The translations under genes and the position numbers were made by a program. Below, in pieces: positions 1 to 10,665 of a DNA stretch of 64,000 nt. How positions within the stretch are numbered: position 1 is the first letter of the stretch; each line of letters opens with the position of its first letter. The DNA lies in NCBI GenBank assembly GCA_039566865.1, contig CM076958.1, positions 1,736,001 to 1,800,000 on the forward strand, given 5' to 3'. The DNA comes from Aurelia coerulea (Eukaryota > Cnidaria > Scyphozoa > Semaeostomeae > Ulmaridae). The notes under the pieces were generated by a model. It was not told the origin of the DNA. It did not search any database and saw only the letters and a program-made list of their open reading frames with translations.

Positions 1-280
1 TACACCATTGGCAATTTTTTTCAAAAAAGATTCATCAAAAATCCTCAAAAATTCATTTTTTCCGATAGGAGTTGGTACACTTTTCACAGTAGTCAAACGA
101 TTTTTAATTTATCACTGATCAAATAAACGAAACCTTTGTTTTTTTCATCTGTTTGAGTTGCTTATCAAGTAGCGATATCCACATAGCATGATTCTATTTA
201 GAACTGATTTTCGTTTTTGATCTTCATTTGTTTTTTCTTTGTCTTTTGCTTTGTGTTTTAAGCTTATATTATTGTTGCAG

Positions 281-2382
281 GGTGGACCAGGAAAAGATGG
301 AAGCAAAGGAGATAAAGGAGACGGTGGGATGAAAGGCAACAAGGTGCGTTTTTATTACGAAATAATTTTCTTTGATTAATTTTAAACTTTGCAACATAAA
401 GGGGCTCTGTCGCCAAATTGTAAACAAATCTGTAAACACCATTGTTTGAGGCACATGTCCATTGTCTTCTACAGTTTCACAATACATATATACTTAATTA
501 CTATACTTATAAGCTACTCTACTCTACTACAAGGACAAGACCATGGGGAGCATCTACCCACAACAATAATTATGTCTACGGTTTATTTGGTGGCTTCACC
601 CAAGACACAAAAAGTAGCTGTGAAAAATCCACTTATATCTGAGCGGTCGTAAGAGATAGGAGTGTTTGGTTTGTTACTTTGTAAAGTACAAAGGTTTATC
701 TTCAAAATGACGCTTTCATTTTGCAAAGGGATGAACTCTCTGTGTGATATCGTCTTTCAAAAAGCTGCGGAATCTGGAGATTTTGAGACGGAGCGCCCTC
801 AAGTGTTATGATGAACTGATACAAAATATTTCCTATTTGTTTTGTGTCGTGTTTTTTTCCTTTTCTTTCTTTTGTCGTTCCATATTGCTGAGGTAGATTA
901 CCAGGAACAAGGACTAAAATTTTTTCCCGTTTTAACCCTACGAGTTTAAAAGTTCAAATTTTCTTTTTTGACCAGTAATCTGCCTTAGCTGTGTTGTTTT
1001 GTTTTCTGTTTTGTGTAATGTATCTTTGATTTTGTCGTTTTTTGTTCTTTGTTTTGTGTATTGAAAATTAATTTGAATTGTAAGTGCCATCCATAGTGAA
1101 GACCCGGTGACTTTATGTCTTTTTTATCATGGATGGTACAGTGTAATGTAAGTATAAATATTGTAGTTTTTAATCTTGATAGAAACAAAAACAAAAAATA
1201 CAAATATTTTCTTCGATGTTCTTCGTTTTTTGCCTTCAAAACTATCAAAGTTAACATGCACTGTTTCTACTATTGCTTACCAGATTTTCTTTTTCACAGG
1301 GTGAAGTAGGAGATGATGGCCGCGATGGCCCCATTGGACCGAAAGGACTTAAGGTATATTTTCTTATCTGTTCTATGCGACCTTGAACTTAAGTAATTCT
1401 CCTGTTGTAGCTGAAATAGTTTCATATCGTACAGGTGCCAATATCAAAGCTTCTGGATGCTTACTTGTTTCCTGGCTTTTGGGGAGGAGGTAGACGGAGT
1501 ACCTTTGTCTGTTATTTCCATCGTTCCCCAGAGGCCAATTGTTTTTACATATGATATGTTTACAACTAAAACCAACCAATTTCACATCTGAAATTTTCCT
1601 TTTATGATTCACTTTTCAGGGTGAACCAGGAACTCCTGGAGAGACAAGATTCGTAAAAGGGATTCTGGGACCACGAGGAATTCAAGGCACAAGAGGACCT
1701 ATTGGTCCCATTGGCCCTGTTGGACCAACTGGCCCTCCTGGCCCACCTGGAATCTCACCTACGCTACCTCCGGTAAATACATTTCCAAAACTTTTACATT
1801 TTTTCGTGCTTGGATGATAACGAAATACAAAGAATAGGAGAATTGAATGGCTACTGATCCTAATGACTTTCTACGACTGTAAAAAGTGATAACGATCAGC
1901 CCTCCTTTGTTTCAAGGCAGTCTGTTGTGCATCTGATTGGATGATAATGACAATACAAAGAATATGAGAATTGAATGGCTACTGATCCTAATGACTTTCT
2001 ACGACTGTAAAAAGTGATAACAATCAGCCCTCCTGCTTTCAAAATGCACAGATTCACATAGACAACCGTTGTGTTGAGCTCTGACTTTGTTATGGCCAAT
2101 CAGATACGCCTTTAATCCAACCTCTTTGTGAAGTTACCTTTTCTTTTTCAGATGAAAGCTATGATGGGTCCAAAAGGACTTCCTGGACCGAAAGGAGAAC
2201 GAGGTCCAATTGGATTTGCCATCAAAGGAGACCAGGGCTACCCAGGAATCAAGGGGGCGAAAGGCAGTACTCGAGTTCTTCTAGGCCCCTCTGTAAAAAA
2301 TGGAGACCCAGGAGAGAAAGGACAAATGGGGCCAAAGGGGGCTAAAGGACGACCTGGGCCACCAGGCCCACCAAAGGAGACG
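281..2382 (+). CDS. COL18A1-like: Collagenous exons (four) of the multiplexin gene
   Basis: The exons are 281-343 (seven perfect triplets beginning GGP-GKD-GSK), 1300-1353 (six triplets), 1620-1772 and 2152-2382. The last two contain Gly-X-Y runs broken by short interruptions such as TRFVKG and FAIKG, which is typical of multiplexins rather than fibrillar collagens. Exon 1620-1772 ends in a proline-rich non-collagenous stretch (ISPTLPP), and 2152-2382 ends [10 protein letters not shown]. Lengths are multiples of 3 (63, 54, 153 and 231 bp), and most exons begin on a Gly codon right after the acceptor AG. Confidence 0.92.
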
Positions 2383-5300
2383 GTAAGTTTGAGCTTTATT
2401 GGATACTTTTTATATCAGGGTGTTCAAAGCCTATGCAGGACATATTTTGTAACACAATAGCATCAGTTGCTTTAATTGACACCTCTATTCAAAGCGATTA
2501 GTGATTGTAGACAAAGGAAATTCTCTCAACCAGTAATTCAAAACAAACAAGGCCGCAAAACTTTCCCCAAAACTAGTAGGGCAAACTCTCGCCTTGTGCA
2601 AGCGAAAGATATTTTTAACCCTATTCCACCTGGGGGGGGGGCATTATGGCCCCCCCAAACCAAACATTGATATACAGCTCTTTGACGATATGAGACAGAA
2701 TGCTGGTACCAACTGACTTTTCCTAAAATTTAATGCTCTACAAGATTCTACAAATTTCGTTTTAATTATATGAGTCATGTTACCACTGAATGCCCTTATT
2801 TGGAGAGATGTCACAAAAGAAAACACTAAATTGCTTATATTTTAGTCAATCCTTGTTCGATTTTGTTTTAATTAGTGTCATGGAATTGCTGTCATTGAGG
2901 GCTTTCATATGATATATAGTTTGTTAATTTTCATTTACGTTTAGAGTTTTTTAGACATATGACGTCACATATATTTATGACGTCATTGTTCGAAAAGGTG
3001 TGAAAAAAATTAAAGATTAATAGATCATTTTGCGAGAAAATATGATGTTGTACAAGATTTTTAACAGTTTATAAGAACAAACTTTGTTTTCTCTAAAATA
3101 TAGGACATTATTGTAATTTCCATACATAAGCTTATTGCAGACTGGCCACAACATATCTAGTTGCCTAGCAACAAGTCACGTGACTAATTAAACGTTCGTT
3201 ACTTAATTAGAATCACAAATGATTGTTGATACTGTGTACAAAGTTACAACTTTATAACTCTATTGGTTTTGGAAATAATTAGGGGGGCCATAATGGCCCC
3301 CCCCCCCAGGTGAGGAGTGAATCAAAAGAGCCCAGGTGGAATAGGGTTAAAAGAAGTTATGTGCTTATAAAGAAGGAAGAAGGGTGAATCTAAAGTTCTG
3401 TCTGGTGGATTTTGTTTATTTGTTTCAGAAGCTGATCATTCGGAGAATACCTGAGATACTGAAATCAATCAAAGTTTAGTTGGTATCCGTAATGCAGAAT
3501 TTAATTCTCTGATTTTGTCTTCTTGTTTTCAATCTTTGCTACGTTTACAATGCTCTGAAAAATAGAAGAAAAATCGCACAAAAAACTTCAGCCTTTCAGC
3601 TATCAACCAAATTTTTGTTCATTCCAATACCTCAAGTATCCTCAGCATAAAAAATTGTCAGAAATGTGAAGTTTGTGGTACAAAATTTGAATATAGCCTT
3701 AAATAACGGGCTCATCGTACTAAACCCATAAACGCAACAAAAACACTGTAATCTGTAGAAAGAAGACTGTTAACTCCTGTAAAAGAACAACAACCAAAAT
3801 AGACCTGTAACCAAAGAGAAAACTGTTGAATTCTGCAAGAGAAAGACGAGTTAATCTTAAAGAAATAAGTTAGTAACTCACCAGTAATTATCACTAACTG
3901 ACTAACTTATTTGAGTTATTAACTTATTTCCTTTCAGGTTTTAACATTAACTCGTTTTTCTCTTGCAGCATTCAACAGTTTTCTCTCTAGTTACAGGTTT
4001 ATTTTGGTTGTTGTTGTTTTACAGGAGTTAACAGTCTTCTTTCTACAGATTACGGTGTCTTTGTTGCGTTTATGGGTTTAGTAAGATGAGTCCGTCATGT
4101 AAGGCTATTTTCAAATGTTAAGTTCTTTTTGGTCCACCGGGTATGAGTACCCACACTTTGTAGAAATATGGGCTGGATCACAGGCTAGGTATTCAAGGAG
4201 ATATTCCTTTCAACAGAGATTTGCCGTATCAATTCATAGATTGTATGAATTAAATTTTTCAACCATTGGTAGCCTATGATTTTACTGTTGTAAGGGACTA
4301 ACGAGAAGCGTTTGTGTTATTATGGTTTCGTTTTCAACGCAGTTCTGAAGATTCTTCAAAAATGGAAGAGTAGTCAACTTTGGTTTTTTGGCATAAACTA
4401 TACTTTGTTGAACTAAAATCAAAGAGTTTCTCAAATTTTTGCCTTGAAAAGAAAATCTTGTACAGCCAACATTAGCTTGGAAATATTTGCTTTATAATCG
4501 TTTGCTTTACAATTTCTGATGTTCACAGTGTTTGACTGAACCAATACCGATGTTCACTGCAGACGTTTCTTTCACAGGTTGTTACACTGCTCACAGAGAA
4601 AGACTTGCTTTCTATGTTTGATATGTTTGAAGTTGGCCAAATGGCGATCCTTGCGTCCACTGATGATGTTTACATTCGAACAAGGAGAAAATGGAAACAG
4701 GTAATTTGAGTTTCAGGCAAAATTATTGATTAATCTTACAGAATAACGTAAAACTAAATGTCATTCAAAAGAGCTTAGCGATTGGAACTTAAATCTTGCA
4801 AGGGCTTGAAACTTGAAACTTCAGCTATGTTCTTAGCAACCACCAAGTCCCTTTACGTGAATGTTCTTTGTTTTTCTTGTAAATTCTGTTTCATATTAGA
4901 TGCAAGGCATCTTATGCATCTCAATTTCAAACGAGCCGCGCTCGTGAACTTTTTTAAGTTCTTCCCAACCTTGACACGACATCTAATATCAGACAGAATC
5001 TAGTATGTCATCCTTTAGTTTTCTAATCGTTCGTAGTGTACAGTTAGTGGCATGTAAGTTAACGTTATATGTCTTTATGTTTTTGGCCATGGGGTAGTCA
5101 TTGTTTTTCGCTCCCCCTGGTATCGTTCCCGTAGTGTTGTATAGTAATTAGATAAGTATTGTAGATTGTAGAATTTATTGTAAACTTTTTAGATGAATGA
5201 TATAAAAAAAAAAACTTGCAAGGGTTACGATGACACTTCGTGAATTTTTCCTTGAGATCAGTGTTTTGTTTTTGTTTCGATTTAGCAAATCAAATTTGGT

Positions 5301-8300
5301 AGTTTTGTTGAATAGCTAGTAAGAGTTGTTCCCCATTTGTTCAAGTCATCAAGTCGATTCGGACACCGCTTTCGTCATAAACCAACAATTCAAATCAGAT
5401 GAGACTTTTGACTTTATGCTTAATGGCTCCGTTTATTACAAACGTGTTCCCTGTTAGTGTCAGAATACTCAATGTCGTATATTTATTTACACTTACAACT
5501 TCATCGTTCGACAACTTGAGATTACATTTACAACTTCACAGAAATTGTTTTATTTGCTCTACAAATTGCATTATTCTTGCAAGTCAACAAAAGCAACATA
5601 TGGTATACGTTTTTTCATGAGAAACTGATTTATAAGAAACTAGTACTAAGTTGGCCAAAATTTAAAGAAACTCTATTACACTCATTTTTTAAAAGAAACA
5701 GCTTACGAGGCTCAATTTTTCGAAAGTTAAGAAACAACCCTACCTGAATTTAAAAGCTAAAAAACCTTTGTAATTTGCAGTTTTAACTTTCCCAGTCACT
5801 CTAAACAGACTTAAGGACTTTCGAAAAGAGACGCTAAAATGAAACTAATTGTTGTTTTGTTGAAGAAATGGTTGTGTTAAAACCTTGTTCTGCGACATAA
5901 AATGTTAGTACTGATACTGTACTGTATATGTACCGTATATTATCGTTCGAATAACCACATCAAATTAGTTTATTTTTGAGTGTGAATTCCTATATGATAT
6001 TTTATATGTCAAGAAACATACTTGCAGCGTTGTTAGAGACTTCACGATGGTTCATACATTTGAGAAATAAGAAACAAAGTAAGAAAATTTCGGTACTAGA
6101 ATAGAATTCGAAACTTTCTAACTTGAAGTAAGACACTTTTAGTACTATGATCTGATCGAAGTTTCTTATAAAAAAGGAAAGCCTTCTGAAAATCTAAAAT
6201 CTAAAAATTGATCTAAAAATCTGCCTATTTGTTTGTTGTTTTTACTACTTCATATTCGTAAAATGAACATAAATCTATTTGAATCTTTTGCAGATGACGG
6301 GTCTCGACATTGGTGGCCCAGGTGCAGGACTTAGATTCGAAAAAGCTGCTGTGAAGCCCACCCAACAACCTACAGTTGTAAGTAATCGTAATCCTGCTTG
6401 ATTCTTTTTTAAAAGCCATAGACCAGAATGATTGGCACTGTTGAAAATCATTTTATTATTTCACTACTTACAGCTGCAACGATAAACATTCAACGTCTCT
6501 TTTGATCATAATTTATTTTTGTTTGCAGCCACTACGAGAAATGCGTGCCATTCGCTTTGATATTCAGGTACTCTTGAGTACCGAATAACCACCCCTCCCC
6601 CCGAATGCTAATTTTTGAAAAATTTTCCAACCCCTTCACTTTTATTCCAACCCTTTTTATTAATTCTTGCAAAAAGTGAAATGGTTAATGAACATTGTTT
6701 TGAATAGATATGAAAAGAGATGCGTGATTAATTAAGAAAACTACTATTTTCAATTTTTCCAACCCCCCCCCCTATTGTTCCAACCCCCGGTAATTATTAT
6801 TATATCGAACCATTCCGAACCCCCCTGATTATTCTTACATATAATTTTACGAGTCCAATACACAAATTCGACAAATTTTTTATCCCAAGCCATATCAAAA
6901 TTACAAAGCAAACTTGTTCACGCAAATGATTGGAAAATCTTTGGTAGCCTCTGGCGTTTGGTGTAATTGGGGGGGGGGGGGCGCTTAATAGAGCTTTTAC
7001 GGTGTATTTATTTCACTTGTATGAACAGAAGAATGATTACAAAATTGAAGCGCACAGCAGAGTTTTGAATTTTCCTTGCTCTATGATATGAAGAAGTCGA
7101 TCTTGCAATCAGCATATATGAAATTAACTAATTTTTTTTCTCAGACAACTCCAGCGATTCTCAACAACATCATGCTTCCAGTGGCAGGAAATTTCCCTAA
7201 GAAACCTTTCGTAAGTTTGTAATTATTCTTAACGTATGAATGATGCAAATATTAAATCTTATGATGATTTGATGATTTGGTGATAGAATAAATCCAATCA
7301 TATTTGCTGTTGTTTTTTTTGTTGTATTGCAGTATTTCTGCCTTCAAACTTATTCATTTATTCGTCACCACAAGCATCGTCGGATCCGACAATCGACGCT
7401 GGTATCGTGGCCTTTACTTTTTCAAATCATTTTATCTTTTATAGGTGAGACTAGTAGCTCTGAATCAACCAAGAAATGGTGACATCGGTGGTATTTCAGG
7501 AGCCGATTATCAATGTTATCATCAATCATTCAAAGCTGGCCTAAAAGGAATTTTCAGAGCATTTTTATCAGATAAAATGCAGAATGTGAAGAATCTGCTG
7601 CCAAAGAAATTCCATCATTTGCCTGTCGTCAATCGTGAGGTAATTTATAGGATTTTACTTCTTTGATAAACAGACGTATTTTTAAAGCTTGTCGTGCGAC
7701 GCTTATCAGATTGTTAGCAGGCAGTTTTCTGTAACTGAATTAATAGACAGCAAAATATTTTGTTGCGAGCGTTCAGCTCAAACACTGTTCTACGAATCTC
7801 TCATACCCCCTACCCTCGAGTACTGTTCACGTGTGTGGGGCGGTGCCTCAAAAACAATCTTGGCACAAATCGATAAAATCCAGTCTAAGGCCATTCATCT
7901 CATCAGTGATAGCCTGCGTGCAGCCTCAACTGACACAGGCTACGAGCATTCAGCTCAAACACTGTTCTACGTTACTCGTATAATAGGTGTATCCACCTTT
8001 CTTAGAGGCCGACACAGAAAAATAATCAAGTTTATGTTTCGATGTAAAAGTTTACTGATCTTTTTTCAGGGAATGCAAATATTCTCATCATGGAGCGACC
8101 CATTCAATACATCAACATATGCAGTTTTTAATCCAAATATTCCAATTTATTCGTTTGATGGCAGTGATATTCGCACAGACCAAAGATGGTAAGCATACAT
8201 TGATATCTTACAAGAAATTTTTACTTGAAAAGTCGTTAATTTTGTGCAGAATTTAATCAATGCTTTAAATATGGAACAATTTGCTAAATGTTTTCTTCTG

Positions 8301-9748
8301 CTGACAATGACTTTGATTTACTTATCCACGAAAGTCTATTTATTTTGCGTGATCGTCCTTCACTTAACTCCCAACAGTCTTCCATCCCCCTAGCTTTATT
8401 TTAATCATTATTCCTTTGGGCTTGCCCTTTCACTTTCTTTACACGTAGGAACTGTAAACATGCACTTTGAGTTGTGTATTGTTGTTATGAGTATAAATAT
8501 AGCCTTGTGCTTTTGGAACATTCTGATGATGAAGCACAAAATTGCTTCAAAACGTCAACAAATAATAATAAGCATGGACTAGTCTAACGTCAATTTATTT
8601 CAATTATTTATCGGATTTGTCATAACTGGAAATGTCTCAAAATTAACTTGGAATTGTCAAACTGGGAATGCTTATCGTCGCAATTCTTGTACTCCGTTTT
8701 TTGGTGAAGCTTCGATTTCCTGCCAATACTCCGATTTCTACTGTTTTCTTCTGATACTGAATATCTTTTGGTTTGGTGGTTGCAAATCATCACTGCTCAG
8801 AAAAGACGATTCATATTAGAGATAGAACAGTTATTGAAATCAATCAACCAGGAGCTCTAAAATCATTTAATACGTAGCAGCTGTAACGGGACTTCTGATT
8901 TCTACAGATGCTTAAGCAATTTGTCTTTGATTTGGACTATATTTTGTTTCCACCACGCAGCAGAATGTCTTAATGCAGCACCCCCTGATCGATTTTTCTA
9001 AATTCTAAACTGTATTTTGAAAAGAATCCTTGAAGAGTGGGAATTTTCTTCGAGCACCCTTGTTTGGTTTTTCTTTGGACAAAAAAAGACTAGTTGGAAT
9101 TGCCGGGCAAATCACAGTTTTTTGTGCAGTGTACCTTTATCCCAAAAATCATAAAAAATATGGAAGATTTTAACAGAATGTTTGTAACAGTAACAAACCA
9201 CCATATAGCAGATTTTCCAACATTTAACAGCTTCTTTTGTGGGTACATGTGCCATTTTCAGCCAAAAATAAACTTCGAGAAACAGAAACTGCATCTATCC
9301 TTGTAGATAGGTAGTTTTAAGTTCATTTGGGACCAAATCAGCTAACTGCGATTCCCAATTCTCAAAATTAGGTTGAAGCTTGAGTGGAACGAAACATTTT
9401 TTTTGTATGTTAGATTATTGGCAAGTTTTTCGCAATGATAGTGTTTTTACAACAGCACATAATTTTTCTAAGTTAGATAATTGCTCAATGTTGTGGTATA
9501 TTTGTAAACATAAGATCTAATTTTGTGTATTTTACAGGAAAATAAAATCAATATGGCATGGCTCACACGCAGATGGTGTCTCACACTCTGGTTCATTGAA
9601 TTGCCGAAGCTGGTGGCGAGCCAAGTCATATCTGAAATCCATGGGATCCTCGATTTCTACTTACATGCCGGCCATGAATGAGGAACAGTACACTTGTGAC
9701 ACAAAACTTGCTGTGCTCTGTGTCCAAGTTGAGCCAGAATTTAGGTAA
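281..9748 (+). CDS. COL18A1-like: Collagen XV/XVIII-like (multiplexin) alpha chain, 5'-partial, with C-terminal endostatin
   Basis: This is a secreted basement-membrane-type collagen. Eleven exons with GT-AG borders are visible: 281-343, 1300-1353, 1620-1772, 2152-2382, 4578-4700, 6294-6377, 6529-6567, 7145-7210, 7445-7639, 8070-8188 and 9538-9748 (TAA at 9746-9748). All junctions are phase 0 except the last (phase 2, a split Trp codon), and they join into about 445 residues without a stop. The order is Gly-X-Y repeats with interruptions, a trimerisation segment, a hinge, then an endostatin domain of about 174 residues. Human endostatin is about 183. This order is diagnostic of collagens XV and XVIII. 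Upstream collagenous and N-terminal exons lie outside the window. Family identity is firm; the choice between XV and XVIII is not meaningful outside vertebrates. The shortest exon, 6529-6567, is the least certain. Confidence 0.93.
397..801. mobile_element. TT-type miniature element ending GGGGCTCYGTC, interrupted
   Basis: An intronic element whose ends are TAAAGGGGCTCTGTCGCC and the inverse-related GACGGAGCGCCCTC. Related copies are at 35049-35362 (minus orientation) and about 50790-51107. All three share the blocks GTAAACAAATC, GGTGGC-TCACCCAAG and CTTATATC-GAGC. In this copy about 90 bp of an L3 LINE tail is embedded at roughly 485-580. Confidence 0.6.
485..580 (-). mobile_element. L3 LINE 3'-end fragment
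   Basis: Reads (plus strand) CTACTCTACTCTACTACAAG then CCATGGGGAGCATC, matching the tails at 21161-21452, 43840-43975 and 59170-59310. It lies inside the miniature element at 397-801. Confidence 0.5.
1000..1155 (+). repeat. Dispersed repeat with GTAAGTGCCATC / GACCCGGTGAC block
   Basis: The block TTGTAAGTGCCATC, then GTGAAGACCCGGTGACTTTATGTC, recurs in opposite orientation at 25300-25410, 29940-30115 and 41265-41335. The flanks are rich in Phe/Lys-type homopolymers, as in a retrotransposon 3' end. The parent element is not identified. Confidence 0.5.
1896..2100. other. Intron with short local duplication
   Basis: The segment GAGAATTGAATGGCTACTGA with its following 50 bp (about 1838-1902) is repeated at about 1967-2030, a direct duplication about 130 bp apart inside the intron. 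No coding signal. Confidence 0.6.
2445..2575 (+). mobile_element. FB1 foldback element, one arm only
   Basis: AACACAATAGCATCAGTTGC, then ATTGACACCT and AAAGCGATTAGTGATTG, match the left arm of the complete FB1 copies at 12454, 38121, 48441 and 51459. The second arm and hairpin core are absent. The piggyBac-type element begins about 45 bp downstream. Confidence 0.7.
2619..3346. mobile_element. piggyBac-type non-autonomous element with TTAA duplication
   Basis: A 728-bp element flanked by TTAA (2615-2618 and 3347-3350). The terminal inverted repeat CCCTATTCCACCTGGG matches perfectly at the two ends. The TTAA target and 5'-CCC termini are the signature of the piggyBac superfamily. Next to each end is a second inverted block, GGGGCATTATGGCCCCCC on the left and GGGGCCATAATGGCCCCC on the right. 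No transposase is encoded. It lies in the intron between collagenous and trimerisation exons. Confidence 0.85.
3681..4120. mobile_element. Foldback element with arms of about 190 bp
   Basis: The left arm (CTCATCGTACTAAACCCATA, CTGTTAACTCCTGTAAAAG, CTGCAAGAGAAAGACGAG) is mirrored by the right arm, with a loop near 3880-3910. Each strand can form a hairpin of more than 350 nt. A single arm is found at 17541-17650. No ORF. Confidence 0.8.
4121..4577. other. Intron, no recognisable feature
   Basis: AT-rich intron sequence with a usable polypyrimidine tract before the 4578 acceptor. I see no repeat family or coding pattern. Confidence 0.6.
4578..4700 (+). CDS. COL18A1-like: Trimerisation (NC1) exon of the multiplexin
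   Basis: This 41-codon, phase 0 exon lies between a ttcacag acceptor and a CAG|GTAATT donor. It reads [20 protein letters not shown], then [19 protein letters not shown]. The hydrophobic strand followed by D-VYIR-R-KWK corresponds to the ELYVRV-G-RKVQL end of the collagen XV/XVIII trimerisation domain, which nucleates the triple helix from the C-terminal side. Assignment rests on this pattern and on its position between the Gly-X-Y exons and the endostatin exons. Confidence 0.8.
5030..5214 (+). mobile_element. L3 LINE 3' end with poly-A tail
   Basis: GGCCATGGGGTAGTCATTG and CGCTCCCCCTGGTATCG form the plus-strand version of the L3 3' block, followed by TAGTAATTAGATAAG and an A-rich tail (ATAAAAAAAAAAAC) at 5201-5214. 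The A tail marks the 3' end of a reverse-transcribed copy. No ORF survives upstream. Confidence 0.65.
5628..5757 (-). repeat. Partial copy of the TACACTCATTTT terminal-repeat element
   Basis: ATTACACTCATTTTTTAAAAG, GAGGCTCAATTTTTCGAAAG and AACAACCCTACCTGAA are the inverse of the right half of the element at 53091-53481. Confidence 0.6.
6294..7210 (+). CDS. COL18A1-like: Hinge exons between trimerisation and endostatin domains
   Basis: Three small phase 0 exons: 6294-6377 (28 codons, [12 protein letters not shown]... ending KPTQQPTV), 6529-6567 (13 codons, [13 protein letters not shown]) and 7145-7210 (22 codons, ending NFPKKPF). In vertebrate multiplexins this is the protease-sensitive hinge from which endostatin is released. 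The sequence here is Pro/Thr/Gln-rich in part and has no fold I recognise. Exon 6529-6567 could be a chance ORF between good splice sites. Confidence 0.65.
6568..7144. other. Intron with C-rich and G-rich low-complexity tracts
   Basis: Contains repeated TCCAACCCC-type tracts at about 6585-6830 and a pure G run of about 12 near 6970. The tracts resemble decayed miniature-element ends but I cannot pair them convincingly. Confidence 0.5.
7445..9748 (+). CDS. COL18A1-like: Endostatin domain exons
   Basis: Exons 7445-7639, 8070-8188 and 9538-9748. Landmarks in order: [19 protein letters not shown] (Cys 1), [19 protein letters not shown], a W-S segment, [19 protein letters not shown] across the last junction, LNCRSWW (Cys 2), YTCDTK (Cys 3) and LAVLCVQ (Cys 4). 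All four cysteines that form the two nested disulfides of endostatin are present. The N-terminal His cluster that binds zinc in mammalian endostatin is not seen. The intron between the first two exons holds a LINE fragment. Confidence 0.95.
7689..8000 (+). mobile_element. Non-LTR retrotransposon RT fragment in endostatin intron
   Basis: In frame from 7689, the translation includes [20 protein letters not shown] and then [14 protein letters not shown]. This is the conserved end of the LINE reverse transcriptase thumb region (Y-S-L-IP-LEYCS-VWG---L-KIQ-KA). The copy is truncated at both ends and has no catalytic motifs. A 28-bp block (GAGCGTTCAGCTCAAACACT...) at 7767-7794 recurs with one change at 7944-7971, so the fragment carries an internal duplication. 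Confidence 0.75.
8189..9537. other. Last intron of the collagen gene
   Basis: About 1.35 kb of AT-rich intron between endostatin exons. I see no repeat family member, RNA gene or credible ORF. The small ORFs near 9094-9306 occur on both strands and look like chance. Confidence 0.6.
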
Positions 9749-10100
9749 CAGACTGTGGAACATATTGCTAATCCCAAATTGATATATGGACCGTAAATGT
9801 TATGTCCCATTGAAGATTTGTGCCGAATTTTGGACGGATCAAATGTACCACTAATAAGAATTGGCGAACACTGTTCACTTCAAAATCAAGATGGAAGAAC
9901 CAGAAGCTCGAATTCCGTGACAAACTGAAGTCAAGGAGATAGAAAGAGCAATTTCAACAGAAATCTGGCTTTATAACTTAGGAACAATAATCAAAGAATA
10001 AATTAGAAAAGTGGCAAATCACTTGATCACATACTGTTACAACTAGCAATAGAGAAAATTATGTTAAATTTAAAAATATGCACAATTCACAAGCTCAGTC
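9749..10100 (+). terminator. Collagen 3' UTR with poly(A) signal
   Basis: AATAAA at 9997-10002 lies about 250 bp past the stop codon. The 3' UTR probably ends just after it. No transcript evidence is available. Confidence 0.5.
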
Positions 10101-10239
10101 CTATGCTGCAAATAGGGTTTCGCTGTTTTTGGAGATCTGGAGTTGTAATGGCATGCCATTGTCTAGAAAGAAAGGAACAACATTGAAGGTCTTGCAAAAG
10201 CTGGAAACTGGAATATCGGACTATTTGAAATATCATCCC

Positions 10240-10665
10240 ATTGCAAAAACTGGATTGCTGTTACAATTAATGAAAGAAAGAGCTTTGTCAACAAATCAGA
10301 CAAGAATTCATGTTTTGCATGTATGATGTGGACTTTACTTGAAGGAAACTGATTCCACATTTGCGTTCGTGGAAGAAGACGTGTCTCATTGGAAGACTGG
10401 ACTGCTGTTACAATCAGTGAAGGATATAACTTTGTCAACAAATCAAACAAGAATACACGTTTTATGTGTATGATGTGAACTTTGCTTGAAGGAAATCGAT
10501 GCCACATTTTGTCTCATTGAAAAAGACATGTCTCGTGATTAAAAATGAAATACTGTTACAGTTGATGAAAAAACGAACTTCTTCAACAAATCTGGAAAAA
10601 TGCATGTTTTAAAATATGTGATGCAAAATTTTATTCAAGGAAATCGATGCCACATTTTGTTCTAT
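10240..10665. repeat. Three-copy tandem repeat, unit about 147 bp
   Basis: Units carry TGCTGTTACA (10256, 10403, then TACTGTTACA at 10551), AACAAATC-GACAAGAAT, ATGTGTATGATGTG and GAAGGAAATCGATGCCACAT. Spacing is 147 and 148 bp and divergence rises toward the third unit. It may lie in an extended collagen 3' UTR or in intergenic DNA. Confidence 0.8.

Larger units (their letters stand above)
4701..6293. other. Intron with LINE tail and repeat fragments
   Basis: Holds the L3 tail with poly-A (5085-5214) and a partial copy of the TTTCTTATAAAAAA repeat (5628-5757). The remainder (about 5215-5625 and 5760-6290) shows no structure I can name. Confidence 0.6.
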
